A stretch of DNA of 64,000 bases, from NCBI RefSeq assembly GCF_001708505.1, contig NZ_CP015992.1:2418001-2482000 (forward strand), read 5' to 3'. The notes beneath the pieces were generated by a model. That model ran no database searches. It saw only the letters and a program-made list of their open reading frames with translations, and was not told the origin of the DNA. The DNA is from Pseudomonas sp. TCU-HL1 (GTDB lineage Bacteria; Pseudomonadota; Gammaproteobacteria; Pseudomonadales; Pseudomonadaceae). This document shows, piece after piece, positions 50,478 through 59,448 of the stretch. Numbering within the stretch: position 1 is the stretch's first letter; each line of letters opens with the position of its first letter. A program made the translations under genes and the position numbers.

Positions 50478-51449
50478 TCAGAGCCAGTTGTAGTACTTGA
50501 AGCTGGCGTAGAGCGCGGTGCATCCCGTCACTACCACGCCAAGCACGCCGAAATAGCCGTAGTGCCAAGCCAGTTCCGGCATGTTCTGGAAGTTCATGCC
50601 ATAGATGCCGGCAACCGCTGTAGGAAAGGCGAGGATGGCTGCCCAGGCGGCGAACTTGCGCTGCACGACGCTCTGGCGCGAAGACTCCAGTAGCAGGCCG
50701 ACTTCGATGGCGTGGTCGGCCATCTCACGCAGGCCGGTGAGGTCTTCCAGCAGGCGGTTGACATGAATGGCGATGTCGCGGAAGTAGGGGCGCATGTGCT
50801 TGTCGATGAAGGGGAAGTCGAGGCGCTGCAGTTCCTCGCAGATTTCAGCCATGGGGCCGATGTAGCGGCGTAGCCGCAGCAAGTCGCGACGCAGGCACTG
50901 GATGCGCTCGACATCCGCCTGGGTCAGCGGCCTCTGGAGCACATTCTGTTCGATCTCTTCCAGCTCCGAATGGAAGCTGTCCATTAGCGGTCGGTAGTTT
51001 TCCATCACGAAGCTGAGCAGGGCATAGAGCACAAAGTCTTCGCCGTGCTCGAGCAGCAGCGGCCGCGCTTCGCAGCGCTGGCGGACGCGCGAGTACGGCG
51101 CGGATTCGCCATAGCGCGCGCTGATGATGTAGCCCTTGCCGGCGAAGAGTTGGGTCTCGATGAACTGCAGGTCGCCCTCCACCTCGATTGGCGAGTAGAC
51201 CACCAGAAACAGGGCGTCGCCGAAGGTCTCCAGCTTGGGGCGGGTGTGGCGGGTGAGGGCGTCTTCAAGGGCCAGCTCGTGCAGGTCGAACTGCCGCTGC
51301 AGGTTGCTCAGCTCCTCCGCACCGGGGTCATGCAGGCCGATCCAGACGAAATGGCCCGGCTTGCTGGCCCACTGGAGGCCTTCATCGAGGGTTATGTCGG
51401 TGACTTTTCGGCCCTTGGCGTACACAGCGGCGGCAACGACTCGACCCAT
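50478..51449 (-). CDS. corA: Magnesium/cobalt transporter CorA family
   Basis: The 323-residue protein has a long cytoplasmic N-domain and two C-terminal membrane helices. The CorA signature GMN is present in GIYGMNFQNMPELAWHYGYF at the end of the first helix. It forms a pentameric channel for Mg2+ and other divalent ions. The gene is transcribed alone. A GAACCACTGAG leader offers no strong ribosome site, so the start is the first ATG of the frame. Confidence 0.95.
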   Translation of the reverse strand: MGRVVAAAVYAKGRKVTDITLDEGLQWASKPGHFVWIGLHDPGAEELSNLQRQFDLHELALEDALTRHTRPKLETFGDALFLVVYSPIEVEGDLQFIETQLFAGKGYIISARYGESAPYSRVRQRCEARPLLLEHGEDFVLYALLSFVMENYRPLMDSFHSELEEIEQNVLQRPLTQADVERIQCLRRDLLRLRRYIGPMAEICEELQRLDFPFIDKHMRPYFRDIAIHVNRLLEDLTGLREMADHAIEVGLLLESSRQSVVQRKFAAWAAILAFPTAVAGIYGMNFQNMPELAWHYGYFGVLGVVVTGCTALYASFKYYNWL

Positions 51450-51997
51450 GGCTCAGTGGTTCCTTCATCCATTGGTTGGAAATGTGAGGCGCAGAGTAGC
51501 GCGCTTGTTTATCTGAGTCTTGCCGAAGGCCGTGGTTCTGCAATGGCGAGGCTAGAGTCATTGCCCTAGATTGTTCACGCTCTACTAGCAGAACGAGGAG
51601 AGCCCGGATGGTCTAGGCCTTCAGCTTTGCCGGCGGACAGTTCCAATGTCCTGATCCTGCTACTTGACATGAGTGTCGTTGCGCGCAAATACGAGGCCTT
51701 CGCCCTGGGGCTGGTCGCAGACTGGCCTGGGTGATCCCTTTGCCCCCGAGGCTTCGACCTGTGGCCCGGCTGCATTGCTACAAGGGCAGCCCAAGCTCCG
51801 CATGCTGCCATCTTCACGGCTCGCATCGGAAAACCCGCACAGCGCCTGGCTACGTTCGCCAGCGAACGTAATCGAGGAAGTTGTCGAGGGGTTGGCGCTG
51901 TTTCCCCGTCGGTTCGCCACCGGTCAGACCGTCTGAAATATCCTGTTACAGCGGCTAGTGTTCAGGGGAAACCTAGAAGAGAACCTGGAGACCCGTG
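51450..51997. other. Gene-free stretch
   Basis: These 548 bp hold only short frames on both strands without recognisable domains, ribosome sites or codon order like the neighbours. They include the corA promoter region on the left and that of the Gly-rich protein on the right. I see nothing else definable. Confidence 0.35.
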
Positions 51998-52432
51998 ATG
52001 AGGCTAAAGCAGTGCGTACTGGCTGTGGCGATCTGTTCCGTTCTTGGCTTGTCGTTTACCGTCATGCCGGGTGATTTCTCCAGTTCATCGAGCGCCTACG
52101 CCAAGGAGGGGGGTAGTGGAGGCGGAGGTGGAAGTGGCGGTGGAGGTGGTGGCAGCGGCGGAGGTGGTGGCGGCAGCGGTGGAGGTAGCGGCGGTGGCAG
52201 CGGTGGTCATGGCGGTAGCGGCCACAGCGGTGAAGGCGGCGGCCATGGCAGCAACAGTGGCCACGGTAGCGCCAATAGCGGTCGTGGCGCGGACGACGGT
52301 GCAGACCATGATGTAGGCGAGGCCCACGGTGTGGGTCATGGCGCGGATGATGGTGCTGATCATGATGTCGGCGATGATCGCGGTGACCATACCGGGGACG
52401 AGCCGGGCGACGACAACGGCGGCACGATGTAA
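51998..52432 (+). CDS. Exported glycine-rich, His/Asp-rich protein
   Basis: The start at 51998 (GGAG site) gives 144 residues with a signal peptide (LKQCVLAVAICSVLGLSFTV). Mature sequence from about residue 38 is almost pure Gly/Ser repeats (GGGGSGGG pattern), then Gly/His/Ser, and a C-terminal part with repeated HGADDGADHDVG-like units and many Asp/His. It has no fold marks and is likely disordered. The His/Asp repeats could bind metal ions; this is only suggested by composition. A terminator follows at once. Confidence 0.8.
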   Translation: MRLKQCVLAVAICSVLGLSFTVMPGDFSSSSSAYAKEGGSGGGGGSGGGGGGSGGGGGGSGGGSGGGSGGHGGSGHSGEGGGHGSNSGHGSANSGRGADDGADHDVGEAHGVGHGADDGADHDVGDDRGDHTGDEPGDDNGGTM

Positions 52433-52447
52433 CTCACCCTCAACGAA

Positions 52448-52470
52448 AACGCCCCGCATTGCGGGGCGTT
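52448..52470 (+). terminator. Rho-independent terminator
   Basis: AACGCCCCGC pairs with GCGGGGCGTT around ATT, followed by CTTGT. It lies 16 bp after the stop of the Gly-rich protein gene and ahead of the convergent crotonase gene. Confidence 0.85.
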
Positions 52471-52483
52471 CTTGTATTTGGGG

Positions 52484-53173
52484 TCAAACCAGGTGCTGCT
52501 TGTCCATCTCAATGGCCGCATCCAGGGTTTCTAGGAGCGCCTTGCGCACCTTGAGTTTGGTATTGCGGTGGGCAGTCATGTTGATCTTCTTCAATTGCAG
52601 GGCGGCACCCCGCGCGGCATCCAGCAATTGTTCGACGGGCACTACCTTGTCGAGGAAACCGGCATCCAGGGCACCTTGTGGATCGAACATCTCACCATTG
52701 ATGACCGAGCGATGGAAAGCCGACTTGCGCAGGCGATCACGAGCCAGCTCGATACCCACGTGGTGCATGGTCATGCCGATCTGTACTTCGTTCAGGCCGA
52801 TGTTGAACGGACCTTCCACGCCAATGCGATAGTCCGCGGACAGCAGGATGAAGGCGCCCTTGGCCACTGCGTGACCCGGGCAGGCAACGATGATGGGGTA
52901 AGGGTGCGCCAGCATGCGGCGGGCCAGTGCCGAACCGGCCGCAACCAGGGCGACGGCGTTCTGAGGGCCGGAGGTCATCACTTTCAGGTCATAGCCGCCG
53001 GAAAGAATGCCCGGCTGTCCGGTGATGATGACAATGGCGCGGTCCTGCTCGGCGCGATCCAGCGCGGCATTGAAGGCAGCGACCACGTCCGGAGAGATGG
53101 CATTCACCTTGCCGTTGCTGAGGGTCAGGGTGGCGACACCGTCTTCAAGTTGGTAGGAGATCAGCTCACTCAT
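52484..53173 (-). CDS. Crotonase/enoyl-CoA hydratase family protein
   Basis: The 229-residue protein has the crotonase fold with the oxyanion segments GQPGILSGGYDLKVM and CPGHAVAKGAFILLSADY. The first Glu of enoyl-CoA hydratases is not obvious where GGGCELA is expected, where AKGAFI stands, so it may be an isomerase or another crotonase reaction. The start at 53173 has an AGGAACC site. It stands alone between a terminator and the tRNA gene. Confidence 0.9.
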   Translation of the reverse strand: MSELISYQLEDGVATLTLSNGKVNAISPDVVAAFNAALDRAEQDRAIVIITGQPGILSGGYDLKVMTSGPQNAVALVAAGSALARRMLAHPYPIIVACPGHAVAKGAFILLSADYRIGVEGPFNIGLNEVQIGMTMHHVGIELARDRLRKSAFHRSVINGEMFDPQGALDAGFLDKVVPVEQLLDAARGAALQLKKINMTAHRNTKLKVRKALLETLDAAIEMDKQHLV

Positions 53174-53376
53174 GGCAGGTTCCTTGTTAAGAAGTGGGCT
53201 GACGTTACTCAGCGCTACCGTGGAGGTAAAGCGCCAAGACTGACTGGTGAGTCAGTACATCCAGCAGGTCCTGCCCGAAAGCGCTCCAATGTGCCGGCGA
53301 GCTACTTGACAGCAGGGAGGGAAATTGGCAGGTGAGGTTGTTTTTCATAAACGCATGAAATTTATGAAAAAAGCGT

Positions 53377-53405
53377 TTGCATTCCGGAAAACACTCCACT
53401 AAATT
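53377..53405 (+). promoter_or_regulatory. Sigma-70 promoter of tRNA-Ser
   Basis: TTGCAT (53377-53382) and TAAATT (53400-53405) are spaced by 17 bp and followed by GCGCACCTCG, a GC-rich discriminator typical of stable RNA promoters. The tRNA starts about 30 nt after the expected start point. Confidence 0.7.
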
Positions 53406-53443
53406 AGCGCACCTCGACGGGGCCAACGCCTCAGAGAGATTCC

Positions 53444-53533
53444 GGTGAGGTGTCCGAGCGGTTGAAGGAGCACGCCTGGAAAGTGTGTATACGGGAAACC
53501 GTATCGTGGGTTCGAATCCCACCCTCACCGCCA
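53444..53533 (+). tRNA. tRNA-Ser (anticodon GGA)
   Basis: The 90-nt class II tRNA has paired acceptor arms GGTGAGG and CCTCACC, discriminator G and encoded CCA. The anticodon loop CTGGAAA gives GGA, reading UCC and UCU. The long variable arm (TATACGG-GAAA-CCGTATC) and TTCGAAT loop are normal. A promoter precedes and a terminator follows. Confidence 0.97.
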
Positions 53534-53548
53534 CTTTCCGATTCAAGC

Positions 53549-53584
53549 AAACCCCTGATACTCCTAGAGAAGTCAGGGGTTTTT
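53549..53584 (+). terminator. Terminator of tRNA-Ser
   Basis: AAACCCCTGA (53549-53558) pairs with TCAGGGGTTT (53573-53582), followed by TT. It lies 15 bp after the tRNA CCA end. Confidence 0.85.
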
Positions 53585-53775
53585 GCTTTCTGGGATTTGG
53601 GGTTGGGGCAAAAGTGGCGATTTCCAAACCGCTAGGTGCCGCTGTCGTCCGCCCGGAACCCCAGACAATTCGTCCCTACAGGAAGCGCCGCCAGGGTGGA
53701 AGAGTTGGCGGCGGTTGTTGTAGACCCCATGCAAAGGGGAGATGGCGCAGTCCTGGCGTGGCACGGTTCCTGGGC

Positions 53776-53813
53776 AAAAAAACCGGGCGCTCCTCGGGCA
53801 AGGATGCGCCCGG
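53776..53813 (-). terminator. Terminator of the valine catabolic operon
   Basis: Read leftward, CCGGGCGC pairs with GCGCCCGG and is followed by seven U residues (poly-A at 53776-53782 on the given strand). It sits 14 bp beyond the acyl-CoA dehydrogenase stop. Confidence 0.88.
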
Positions 53814-53827
53814 CAAACGTGGGTGAC

Positions 53828-54979
53828 TCAGAGCTGGTAGTTGGCCAGTTCGCGTGCGATCAGCAGGCGCTGCACCTCACTGGAGCCTTCGTAGATCTGG
53901 GTGATGCGCGCATCGCGGTAGTACTTCTCCACCGGGTAGTCCTCCAGGTAGCCATAGCCACCGTGGATCTGGATGGCGCTGGAGCACACCTGCTCGGCGA
54001 TTTCCGAGGCGAGCAGCTTGGCCTGCGAGGCTTCCGACAGGCAGGGCAGGCCGGCGCTCTTCAGGCGCGCGGCATGGAGGATCATCAGGCGCGCGGCATT
54101 GAGACGGACCTGCATGTCGGCCAGCAGGTTGCCGATGCTCTGGTGCTCGATGATCGGCTTGCCGAACTGCACCCGTTCCCTCGCGTAGGCCAGGGCCGCC
54201 TCGAAGGCCGCGCGGGCGATGCCGAGGGCCTGGGCGGCGATGCCGATGCGGCCGCCTTCCAGGTTGGACAGGGCGATGGCCAGGCCCTTGCCACGTTGCC
54301 CCAGCAGGTTGGCTTCCGGCACTGCGCAATTGCTCAGAGTCACGGCGCAGGTGTCCGAGGCCTTGATGCCCATCTTGTGTTCGCTGCGGTCCACCACGAA
54401 GCCGGGGGTGTCGGTGGGCACCAGGAAGGCGGAGAGGCCTTTCTTGCCCAGCTCCGGGTCGGTCACCGCAAAGACGATGGCGAGCTTGGCACGCTTGCCG
54501 TTGCTGACGAACTGCTTGGCGCCATTGAGTACCCAGTGGCCGTCCACGAGTTCGGCGCGGGTGCGCAGGTTGTGCGCCTCCGAGCCGGCCTGGGGTTCGG
54601 TGAGGCAGAAGCAGCCGATCGCCGTGCCGCTGGCCAGCTCTGCCAGCCAGAAATCCTTCTGGGCCTCGCTGCCGTAGTTGAGGATGGGGCCGCAGCCCAC
54701 CGAGTTGTGGATGCTCATCAACGCGCCGAGGGCGCCGTCGCCAGCGGAGATTTCCTCCACAGCCAGGGCGTAGGCGACGTAGTCGATGTAGGTGCCGCCC
54801 CATTGCTCGGGCACCACCATGCCGAGCAGGCCCAGCTCACCCATCTGCCGCACCAGTTCGTCGTCGATCCAGCCGGCCTTCTCCCAGGCCTGGGCTCGGG
54901 GCGCGACCTCGGCGCGGGCGAAGTCCCGCGCCATGTCGCGAATCATGCGTTGTTCTTCGGTGAGTTCGATGTCGTGCAT
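53828..54979 (-). CDS. Acyl-CoA dehydrogenase (isobutyryl-CoA dehydrogenase-like)
   Basis: The 383-residue flavoenzyme shows CFCLTEPQAGSEAHNLRTRA (FAD and substrate contacts), the central FVSNGKRAKL region, and the catalytic base region IQIHGGYGYLEDYPVEKYYRDA with the family Glu beyond it (YEGSSEVQR). In this operon it is expected to convert isobutyryl-CoA to methacrylyl-CoA in valine breakdown. It is the last gene, 15 bp after the hydrolase gene. Confidence 0.94.
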   Translation of the reverse strand: MHDIELTEEQRMIRDMARDFARAEVAPRAQAWEKAGWIDDELVRQMGELGLLGMVVPEQWGGTYIDYVAYALAVEEISAGDGALGALMSIHNSVGCGPILNYGSEAQKDFWLAELASGTAIGCFCLTEPQAGSEAHNLRTRAELVDGHWVLNGAKQFVSNGKRAKLAIVFAVTDPELGKKGLSAFLVPTDTPGFVVDRSEHKMGIKASDTCAVTLSNCAVPEANLLGQRGKGLAIALSNLEGGRIGIAAQALGIARAAFEAALAYARERVQFGKPIIEHQSIGNLLADMQVRLNAARLMILHAARLKSAGLPCLSEASQAKLLASEIAEQVCSSAIQIHGGYGYLEDYPVEKYYRDARITQIYEGSSEVQRLLIARELANYQL

Positions 54980-54994
54980 CGTGCGTGTCTCCCG

Positions 54995-56083
54995 TCAGGC
55001 GGTACGAAGGGGTTTGCCGGGCGCGGCCTGGAAGCCGCTAAAGAAGGGCAGCACCCGCTCTTGCGTCAGCTCCGCCAGGGTCGGCGGGTTCCAGCGCGGG
55101 TTCTTGTCCTTGTCGATGATCAGGGCACGAACACCCTCCATCAGGTCGCCCTGGTCGAACCACTGGTAGTCCAGGTGCAGTTCCAGCGCGAAGCAGTCGG
55201 CCAGGGACAGGTGCCGGCCTCGGCGCAGCAGCTCCAAGGTCACGGCCATGGCCAAGGGCGAACGGCTGTCCAGCACCCGTGCCGTTTCCTCGGCCCAGTC
55301 GCGGAACTCCGGGCAATCCTCGGCCAGCAGCGACTGGCGGATGGCCTTGATATCGGGCAGGACGAAGTGCCGGTCGATGGCCTGGCGGAACGCCTTGAGC
55401 TCCGAGCCCGGAATGCGCTCGGTAGCCAGTCCGGCCAGCAGCTGGAGCAGGTTCTCCCGCGGCGCGTAGCTCCAGTCCAGGTTGTCCAGGGCCTGGTCCA
55501 GTTCCGCGATGCGCTCGCTGGGTAGGCTGTAGTCGGCCAGTCCGGCGTAGAGCGCATCGGCGGCGCGTACATGGCAGCCGGTGACGCCCAGGTAGACGCC
55601 CAGTTCGCCGGGCAGGCGCGGCAGGAAGTAGCTGCCGCCGACATCCGGGAAGAAGCCGATGCCGACTTCCGGCATGCCCATCCGCGTGCGTTCGGTGATG
55701 ACGCGCAGCGAGGCGGCCTGCGCCAGGCCCATGCCGCCGCCGAGCACGAAGCCGTCCAGCAGCGCCAGCACGGGTTTTGCGTAGTTGTGCAGGTACTCGT
55801 CCAACGCGTATTCCTCTTCGAGGAACAGCAGGTGCTGGTTGTCGCCGGCCGCGTGGCTCTCATGCAGCATGCGGATGTCGCCACCGGCGCAGAAGGCCTT
55901 CTCACCGGCGCCGCGAATGACCACGGCGACAATGTCCGGGTCCAGCTCCCAGGCCCACAGGTGGCGGTGCAGCAGGCGCACCATAGGCAGGGTCAGGGCA
56001 TTGAGCCCGGCCGGGCGGTTCAGCGTGAGGTGGCCGACGCGGTTGCGCACGCTGGACAGGATGGGCGCCTCGTTGCCAGTCAT
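54995..56083 (-). CDS. 3-hydroxyisobutyryl-CoA hydrolase-like protein
   Basis: The 362-residue crotonase-fold enzyme is longer than enoyl-CoA hydratases, as HIBCH proteins are. Signature parts are GAGEKAFCAGGDIRMLHE, LDGFVLGGGMGLAQAASLRV and MPEVGIGFFPDVGGSYFLPR. It would release 3-hydroxyisobutyrate from its CoA ester, the substrate of MmsB, which is encoded next to it (2 bp apart). It is often mislabelled as enoyl-CoA hydratase. Confidence 0.92.
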   Translation of the reverse strand: MTGNEAPILSSVRNRVGHLTLNRPAGLNALTLPMVRLLHRHLWAWELDPDIVAVVIRGAGEKAFCAGGDIRMLHESHAAGDNQHLLFLEEEYALDEYLHNYAKPVLALLDGFVLGGGMGLAQAASLRVITERTRMGMPEVGIGFFPDVGGSYFLPRLPGELGVYLGVTGCHVRAADALYAGLADYSLPSERIAELDQALDNLDWSYAPRENLLQLLAGLATERIPGSELKAFRQAIDRHFVLPDIKAIRQSLLAEDCPEFRDWAEETARVLDSRSPLAMAVTLELLRRGRHLSLADCFALELHLDYQWFDQGDLMEGVRALIIDKDKNPRWNPPTLAELTQERVLPFFSGFQAAPGKPLRTA

Positions 56084-56085
56084 GC

Positions 56086-56976
56086 TCAGGCTTCCCGACG
56101 GAACAGGTTGATGATCGCCGAGAAGTCCAGGCCGCCGTGCCCCTGCAGGCTGAAGGTCTGGTAAAGCTGCTGGGCCGCGGCGCCCAGCACCACCGGCTGT
56201 TTCGCGTGGCGCGCGGCCTCGGTGGCCAGCCCCAGGTCCTTGAGCATCAGGTCGGTGCCGAAGCCGCCGCTGTAGCCGCGCGAGGCCGGGGCATTTTCCA
56301 GCACGCCGGGGAAGGGGTTGTTGATCTCCGAGCTCCAGCAGCGGCCGCTGGAGGTGTTGATGATGCCGGCCAGCACCTTCGCGTCCATGCCGAGGGAGAC
56401 GCCCAGGGCCATGGCTTCGGCGACGCCGACCATGGAGATGCCCAGCAGCATGTTGTTGGCGATCTTGGCGACCTGGCCGTTGCCGGTGTCACCGCAGTGG
56501 ACGATGTTCTTGCCCATGGCTGCGAGCAGGGGGTGGGCCTGGTCGAAGGCGCTGGCGGTGCCGCCGACCATGAAGGTCAGGGTGCCGGCCGCTGCACCGC
56601 CGGTGCCGCCGGAAACGGGTGCATCGAGCATGGGATTGCCCTGGGCGGCGGCCGCTTTGGCCACTTCGCGGGCGCTCAGCGGGTCGATGGTGGAGCTGTC
56701 GATCAGCAACACGCCGGGACGGACGTTGGCCAGTAGCCCATCGGCGCCCAGGTAGACGTCTTTCACGTGAGCGGCGGTGGGCAGCATGGTGATGATGGCG
56801 CCGACACCGTTACGGGCAATTTCCGCCGGGCTGTTGACCGAGCGTGCGCCGAGTTCCACGAGCGTGGCGGTCGCCAGGGGCGAAGGGTCGAACACAGTGA
56901 GCGTGTGGCCGGCCTTGAGCAGGTTGCGGGCCATGGGGCCGCCCATGTTTCCGAGACCAAGAAATCCGATGTGCAT
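56086..56976 (-). CDS. mmsB: 3-hydroxyisobutyrate dehydrogenase
   Basis: The 296-residue enzyme has the NAD-binding start IGFLGLGNMGGPMARNLLKA, the substrate motif DAPVSGGTGGAAAGTLTFMV and the catalytic Lys region GNGQVAKIANNMLLG. It oxidises 3-hydroxyisobutyrate to methylmalonate semialdehyde, which MmsA then uses. It is located between the two crotonase genes of the operon, a common order in Pseudomonas. Confidence 0.95.
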   Translation of the reverse strand: MHIGFLGLGNMGGPMARNLLKAGHTLTVFDPSPLATATLVELGARSVNSPAEIARNGVGAIITMLPTAAHVKDVYLGADGLLANVRPGVLLIDSSTIDPLSAREVAKAAAAQGNPMLDAPVSGGTGGAAAGTLTFMVGGTASAFDQAHPLLAAMGKNIVHCGDTGNGQVAKIANNMLLGISMVGVAEAMALGVSLGMDAKVLAGIINTSSGRCWSSEINNPFPGVLENAPASRGYSGGFGTDLMLKDLGLATEAARHAKQPVVLGAAAQQLYQTFSLQGHGGLDFSAIINLFRREA

Positions 56977-57012
56977 GCTGATGTCCTCTTGAAATGGGGC
57001 GGGGCGATTCGG

Positions 57013-57786
57013 TCACCGGTGGGTGAAGTACGGGGTGCGTTTTTCCACGAAGGCGCTCATGCCTTCCTTCTGGTCGGCGCTGGCGAACAGCGAGTGGAAC
57101 AGCCGCCGCTCGAAGCGCACGCCTTCATTCAGGCCCAGCTCGAAAGCACGGTTGACGCACTCCTTGGTCATCATCGCGGCGGGCAGCGACTTGCTGGCGA
57201 TGCCTCTGGCGACGGCCAGGGTCTCGTCCAGCAGGGATTCGGCCGGAATCACGCGGGCCACCAGGCCGGCGCGTTCGGCTTCCTCGGCGGTCAGCTGGCG
57301 GCCGGTCAGGCACAGCTCCATGGCCTTGGACTTGCCCAGGGCATGGGTCAGGCGCTGGGTGCCGCCGATGCCCGGGATCACCCCGAGGGTCAGCTCCGGC
57401 AGGCCGAAGCGGGCGTTCTCGGCGGCGTAGATGAAGTCGCACATCAGCGCCAGTTCGCAGCCGCCGCCCAGGGCATAGCCGGCGACCGCCGCGATCAGCG
57501 GCTTGCGCCGGGCGCCGATGCGGTCGGCGGCGGCGAAGAAGTCATCCAGGTAGATCTGCGGAAAGCCGAAGGCGGACATCTCCTTGATGTCGGCGCCGGC
57601 GGCGAAGGCCTTGGCCGAACCGGTCAGAACGATGCAGCCGACCTCGGTGTCGGCCTCCAGTTGGTCGAGCGCCTGGTTCAGCTCGGCGACCAGCTGCGAA
57701 TTGAGGGCGTTCAGCGCCTTGGGGCGGTTCAGTGTGATCAGGCCGACGCGCTCCTGCACGGAGACCAGGATGGTTTCGTATTCCAT
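57013..57786 (-). CDS. Enoyl-CoA hydratase
   Basis: The 257-residue crotonase has the oxyanion motif KAFAAGADIKEMSA, GYALGGGCELALMCDFIYAA with the first catalytic Glu in CELA, and the second Glu in LPELTLGVIPGIGGTQRL. In this pathway it would add water to methacrylyl-CoA to form 3-hydroxyisobutyryl-CoA. It lies 48 bp after the mmsA stop. Confidence 0.95.
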   Translation of the reverse strand: MEYETILVSVQERVGLITLNRPKALNALNSQLVAELNQALDQLEADTEVGCIVLTGSAKAFAAGADIKEMSAFGFPQIYLDDFFAAADRIGARRKPLIAAVAGYALGGGCELALMCDFIYAAENARFGLPELTLGVIPGIGGTQRLTHALGKSKAMELCLTGRQLTAEEAERAGLVARVIPAESLLDETLAVARGIASKSLPAAMMTKECVNRAFELGLNEGVRFERRLFHSLFASADQKEGMSAFVEKRTPYFTHR

Positions 57787-57834
57787 GGCATTTACTCCAG
57801 GCGGACCGGCGCGCGCGGCGCCGGCCCGGAGGGA

Positions 57835-59343
57835 TCATTTCAGGGTGATGGTGGTGTTCACCGCGCTGCCGACATCGTCCTCGTCGAACCAGCGCTGGGT
57901 GATGGTCTTGGTCTGGGTGTAGAACAGCACCACTTGCTTGCCGTAGGGGCCGAGGTCGCCCAGCTTGGAGGCGCGGGAGCCGCTGAAGGAGAACAGCGGG
58001 ACCGGCACCGGAATCGGTACGTTGATGCCGACCTGGCCAACGTCGATCTCTTCCTGGAAGTGACGCGCGGCGGCGCCGGAGCGGGTGAAGAGGGCAGTGC
58101 CGTTGCCGTTGGGGTTGGCGTTGATGAAGGCGATGGCCTCATCCAGGCTGGCGGCATTCACCACGCAGAGCACCGGCCCGAAGATCTCCTCCCGGTAGAG
58201 GGTCATGTCCGTGGTCACGCCGGCGAAGATGGTCGGGCCGACGAAGTTGCCGTCCTGGTAGCCGGGTACGCTCGGGTTGCGGCCGTCCAGCACCAGCTTG
58301 GCGCCTTCCTCGATGCCGGTGGCGATCAGGCCGCTGATGCGCTCCAGCGCAGCGCAGGACACCACCGGGCCGATATCGGTACCCGGCTCGACACCGGCAT
58401 TCACCTTGAGGGTCTTGGCCTTTTCCACCAGCTCCGGCAGCCAGGCTTGCGCCTCGCCCACCAGGATCACCACCGGCAGGGCCATGCAGCGCTGGCCAGC
58501 GGCGCCGAAGGAGGCGCCTAGCAGGTTGTTCAGGGTCTGCTGCTTGTTGGCGTCAGGCAGGACGATGGCGTGGTTCTTCGCGCCCATCATGCATTGCGCG
58601 CGCTTGCCGTTGGCGGTGGCGCGGTTGTAAACGTGGGTGCCCACCTTGGTGGAGCCGACGAAGGACACGGCCTTGATGTCCGGGTGGTCGCAGATCAGGT
58701 TCACCGCATCGACGCCTCCGTGGATCACGTTCAGCACGCCTTTCGGGATGCCGGCTTCCAGCGCCAGTTCGGCCAGGCGCATGGTCACCAGCGGGTCCTG
58801 CTCGGAGGGCTTGAGGACGAAGGTGTTGCCGCAGGCGATGGCCATGGGGAACATCCACAGCGGGATCATCGCCGGGAAGTTGAACGGGGTGATGCCGGCG
58901 CACACGCCGATCGGTTGCAGCAGGGTGTAGGTGTCTACGCCGTTGGCGACGTTGTTGGCCAGCTCGCCCATCTGCAGGGTGCCGATGTTGGCGGCGTGCT
59001 CCACCACTTCCAGGCCACGGAAGACGTCACCTTCGGCGTCCGGCAGGGTCTTTCCCTGTTCGGCGGTGAGCAGGGCGGCCAGCTCCTTCATGTTTTCGCG
59101 GATCAGCTGCTGGTACTTGAGGAAGATGCGGGCGCGGGCGCCGATCGGGGTCTTGCGCCAGGTCTTGAAGGCGTCCTGGGCGGCGGCGACGGCGGCGTTC
59201 ATCTCGTCCTGGGTGGCGAAGGGCACGCGGGCCAGGACTTCCTGGGTCGCCGGGTTGACCACGTCGCGCCACTGCTGGGTCCTGGATTCGACGAATTCAC
59301 CGTTGATGAGCAGCTTGACGCTGGGAACGCTGGAAGAGGTCAT
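57835..59343 (-). CDS. mmsA: Methylmalonate-semialdehyde dehydrogenase (acylating)
   Basis: The start at 59343 with an AGGA site gives 502 residues; earlier in-frame starts are unsupported. The acylating aldehyde dehydrogenase has PFNFPAMIPLWMFPMA, FVGSTKVGTHVY and the catalytic Cys in GAAGQRCMALPV. It turns methylmalonate semialdehyde into propionyl-CoA and CO2. A relic of a similar gene is at 5401-5487, but it is an independent fragment. Confidence 0.96.
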   Translation of the reverse strand: MTSSSVPSVKLLINGEFVESRTQQWRDVVNPATQEVLARVPFATQDEMNAAVAAAQDAFKTWRKTPIGARARIFLKYQQLIRENMKELAALLTAEQGKTLPDAEGDVFRGLEVVEHAANIGTLQMGELANNVANGVDTYTLLQPIGVCAGITPFNFPAMIPLWMFPMAIACGNTFVLKPSEQDPLVTMRLAELALEAGIPKGVLNVIHGGVDAVNLICDHPDIKAVSFVGSTKVGTHVYNRATANGKRAQCMMGAKNHAIVLPDANKQQTLNNLLGASFGAAGQRCMALPVVILVGEAQAWLPELVEKAKTLKVNAGVEPGTDIGPVVSCAALERISGLIATGIEEGAKLVLDGRNPSVPGYQDGNFVGPTIFAGVTTDMTLYREEIFGPVLCVVNAASLDEAIAFINANPNGNGTALFTRSGAAARHFQEEIDVGQVGINVPIPVPVPLFSFSGSRASKLGDLGPYGKQVVLFYTQTKTITQRWFDEDDVGSAVNTTITLK

Positions 59344-59448
59344 GTATGGGTCCTGCCTGCTTTCGTTGGGTCGAGTGAGGCCCCTCGGGACTTGGGTCCG
59401 AGTGGTCGGGTTTTCGGTTAGGGGGCCGGCGCCAATGCCGGCCACTGG

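Noticed and set aside
51575..51936. Overlapping short frames on both strands between corA and the Gly-rich protein gene
   Set aside because: No ribosome sites, domains or coding-like composition.
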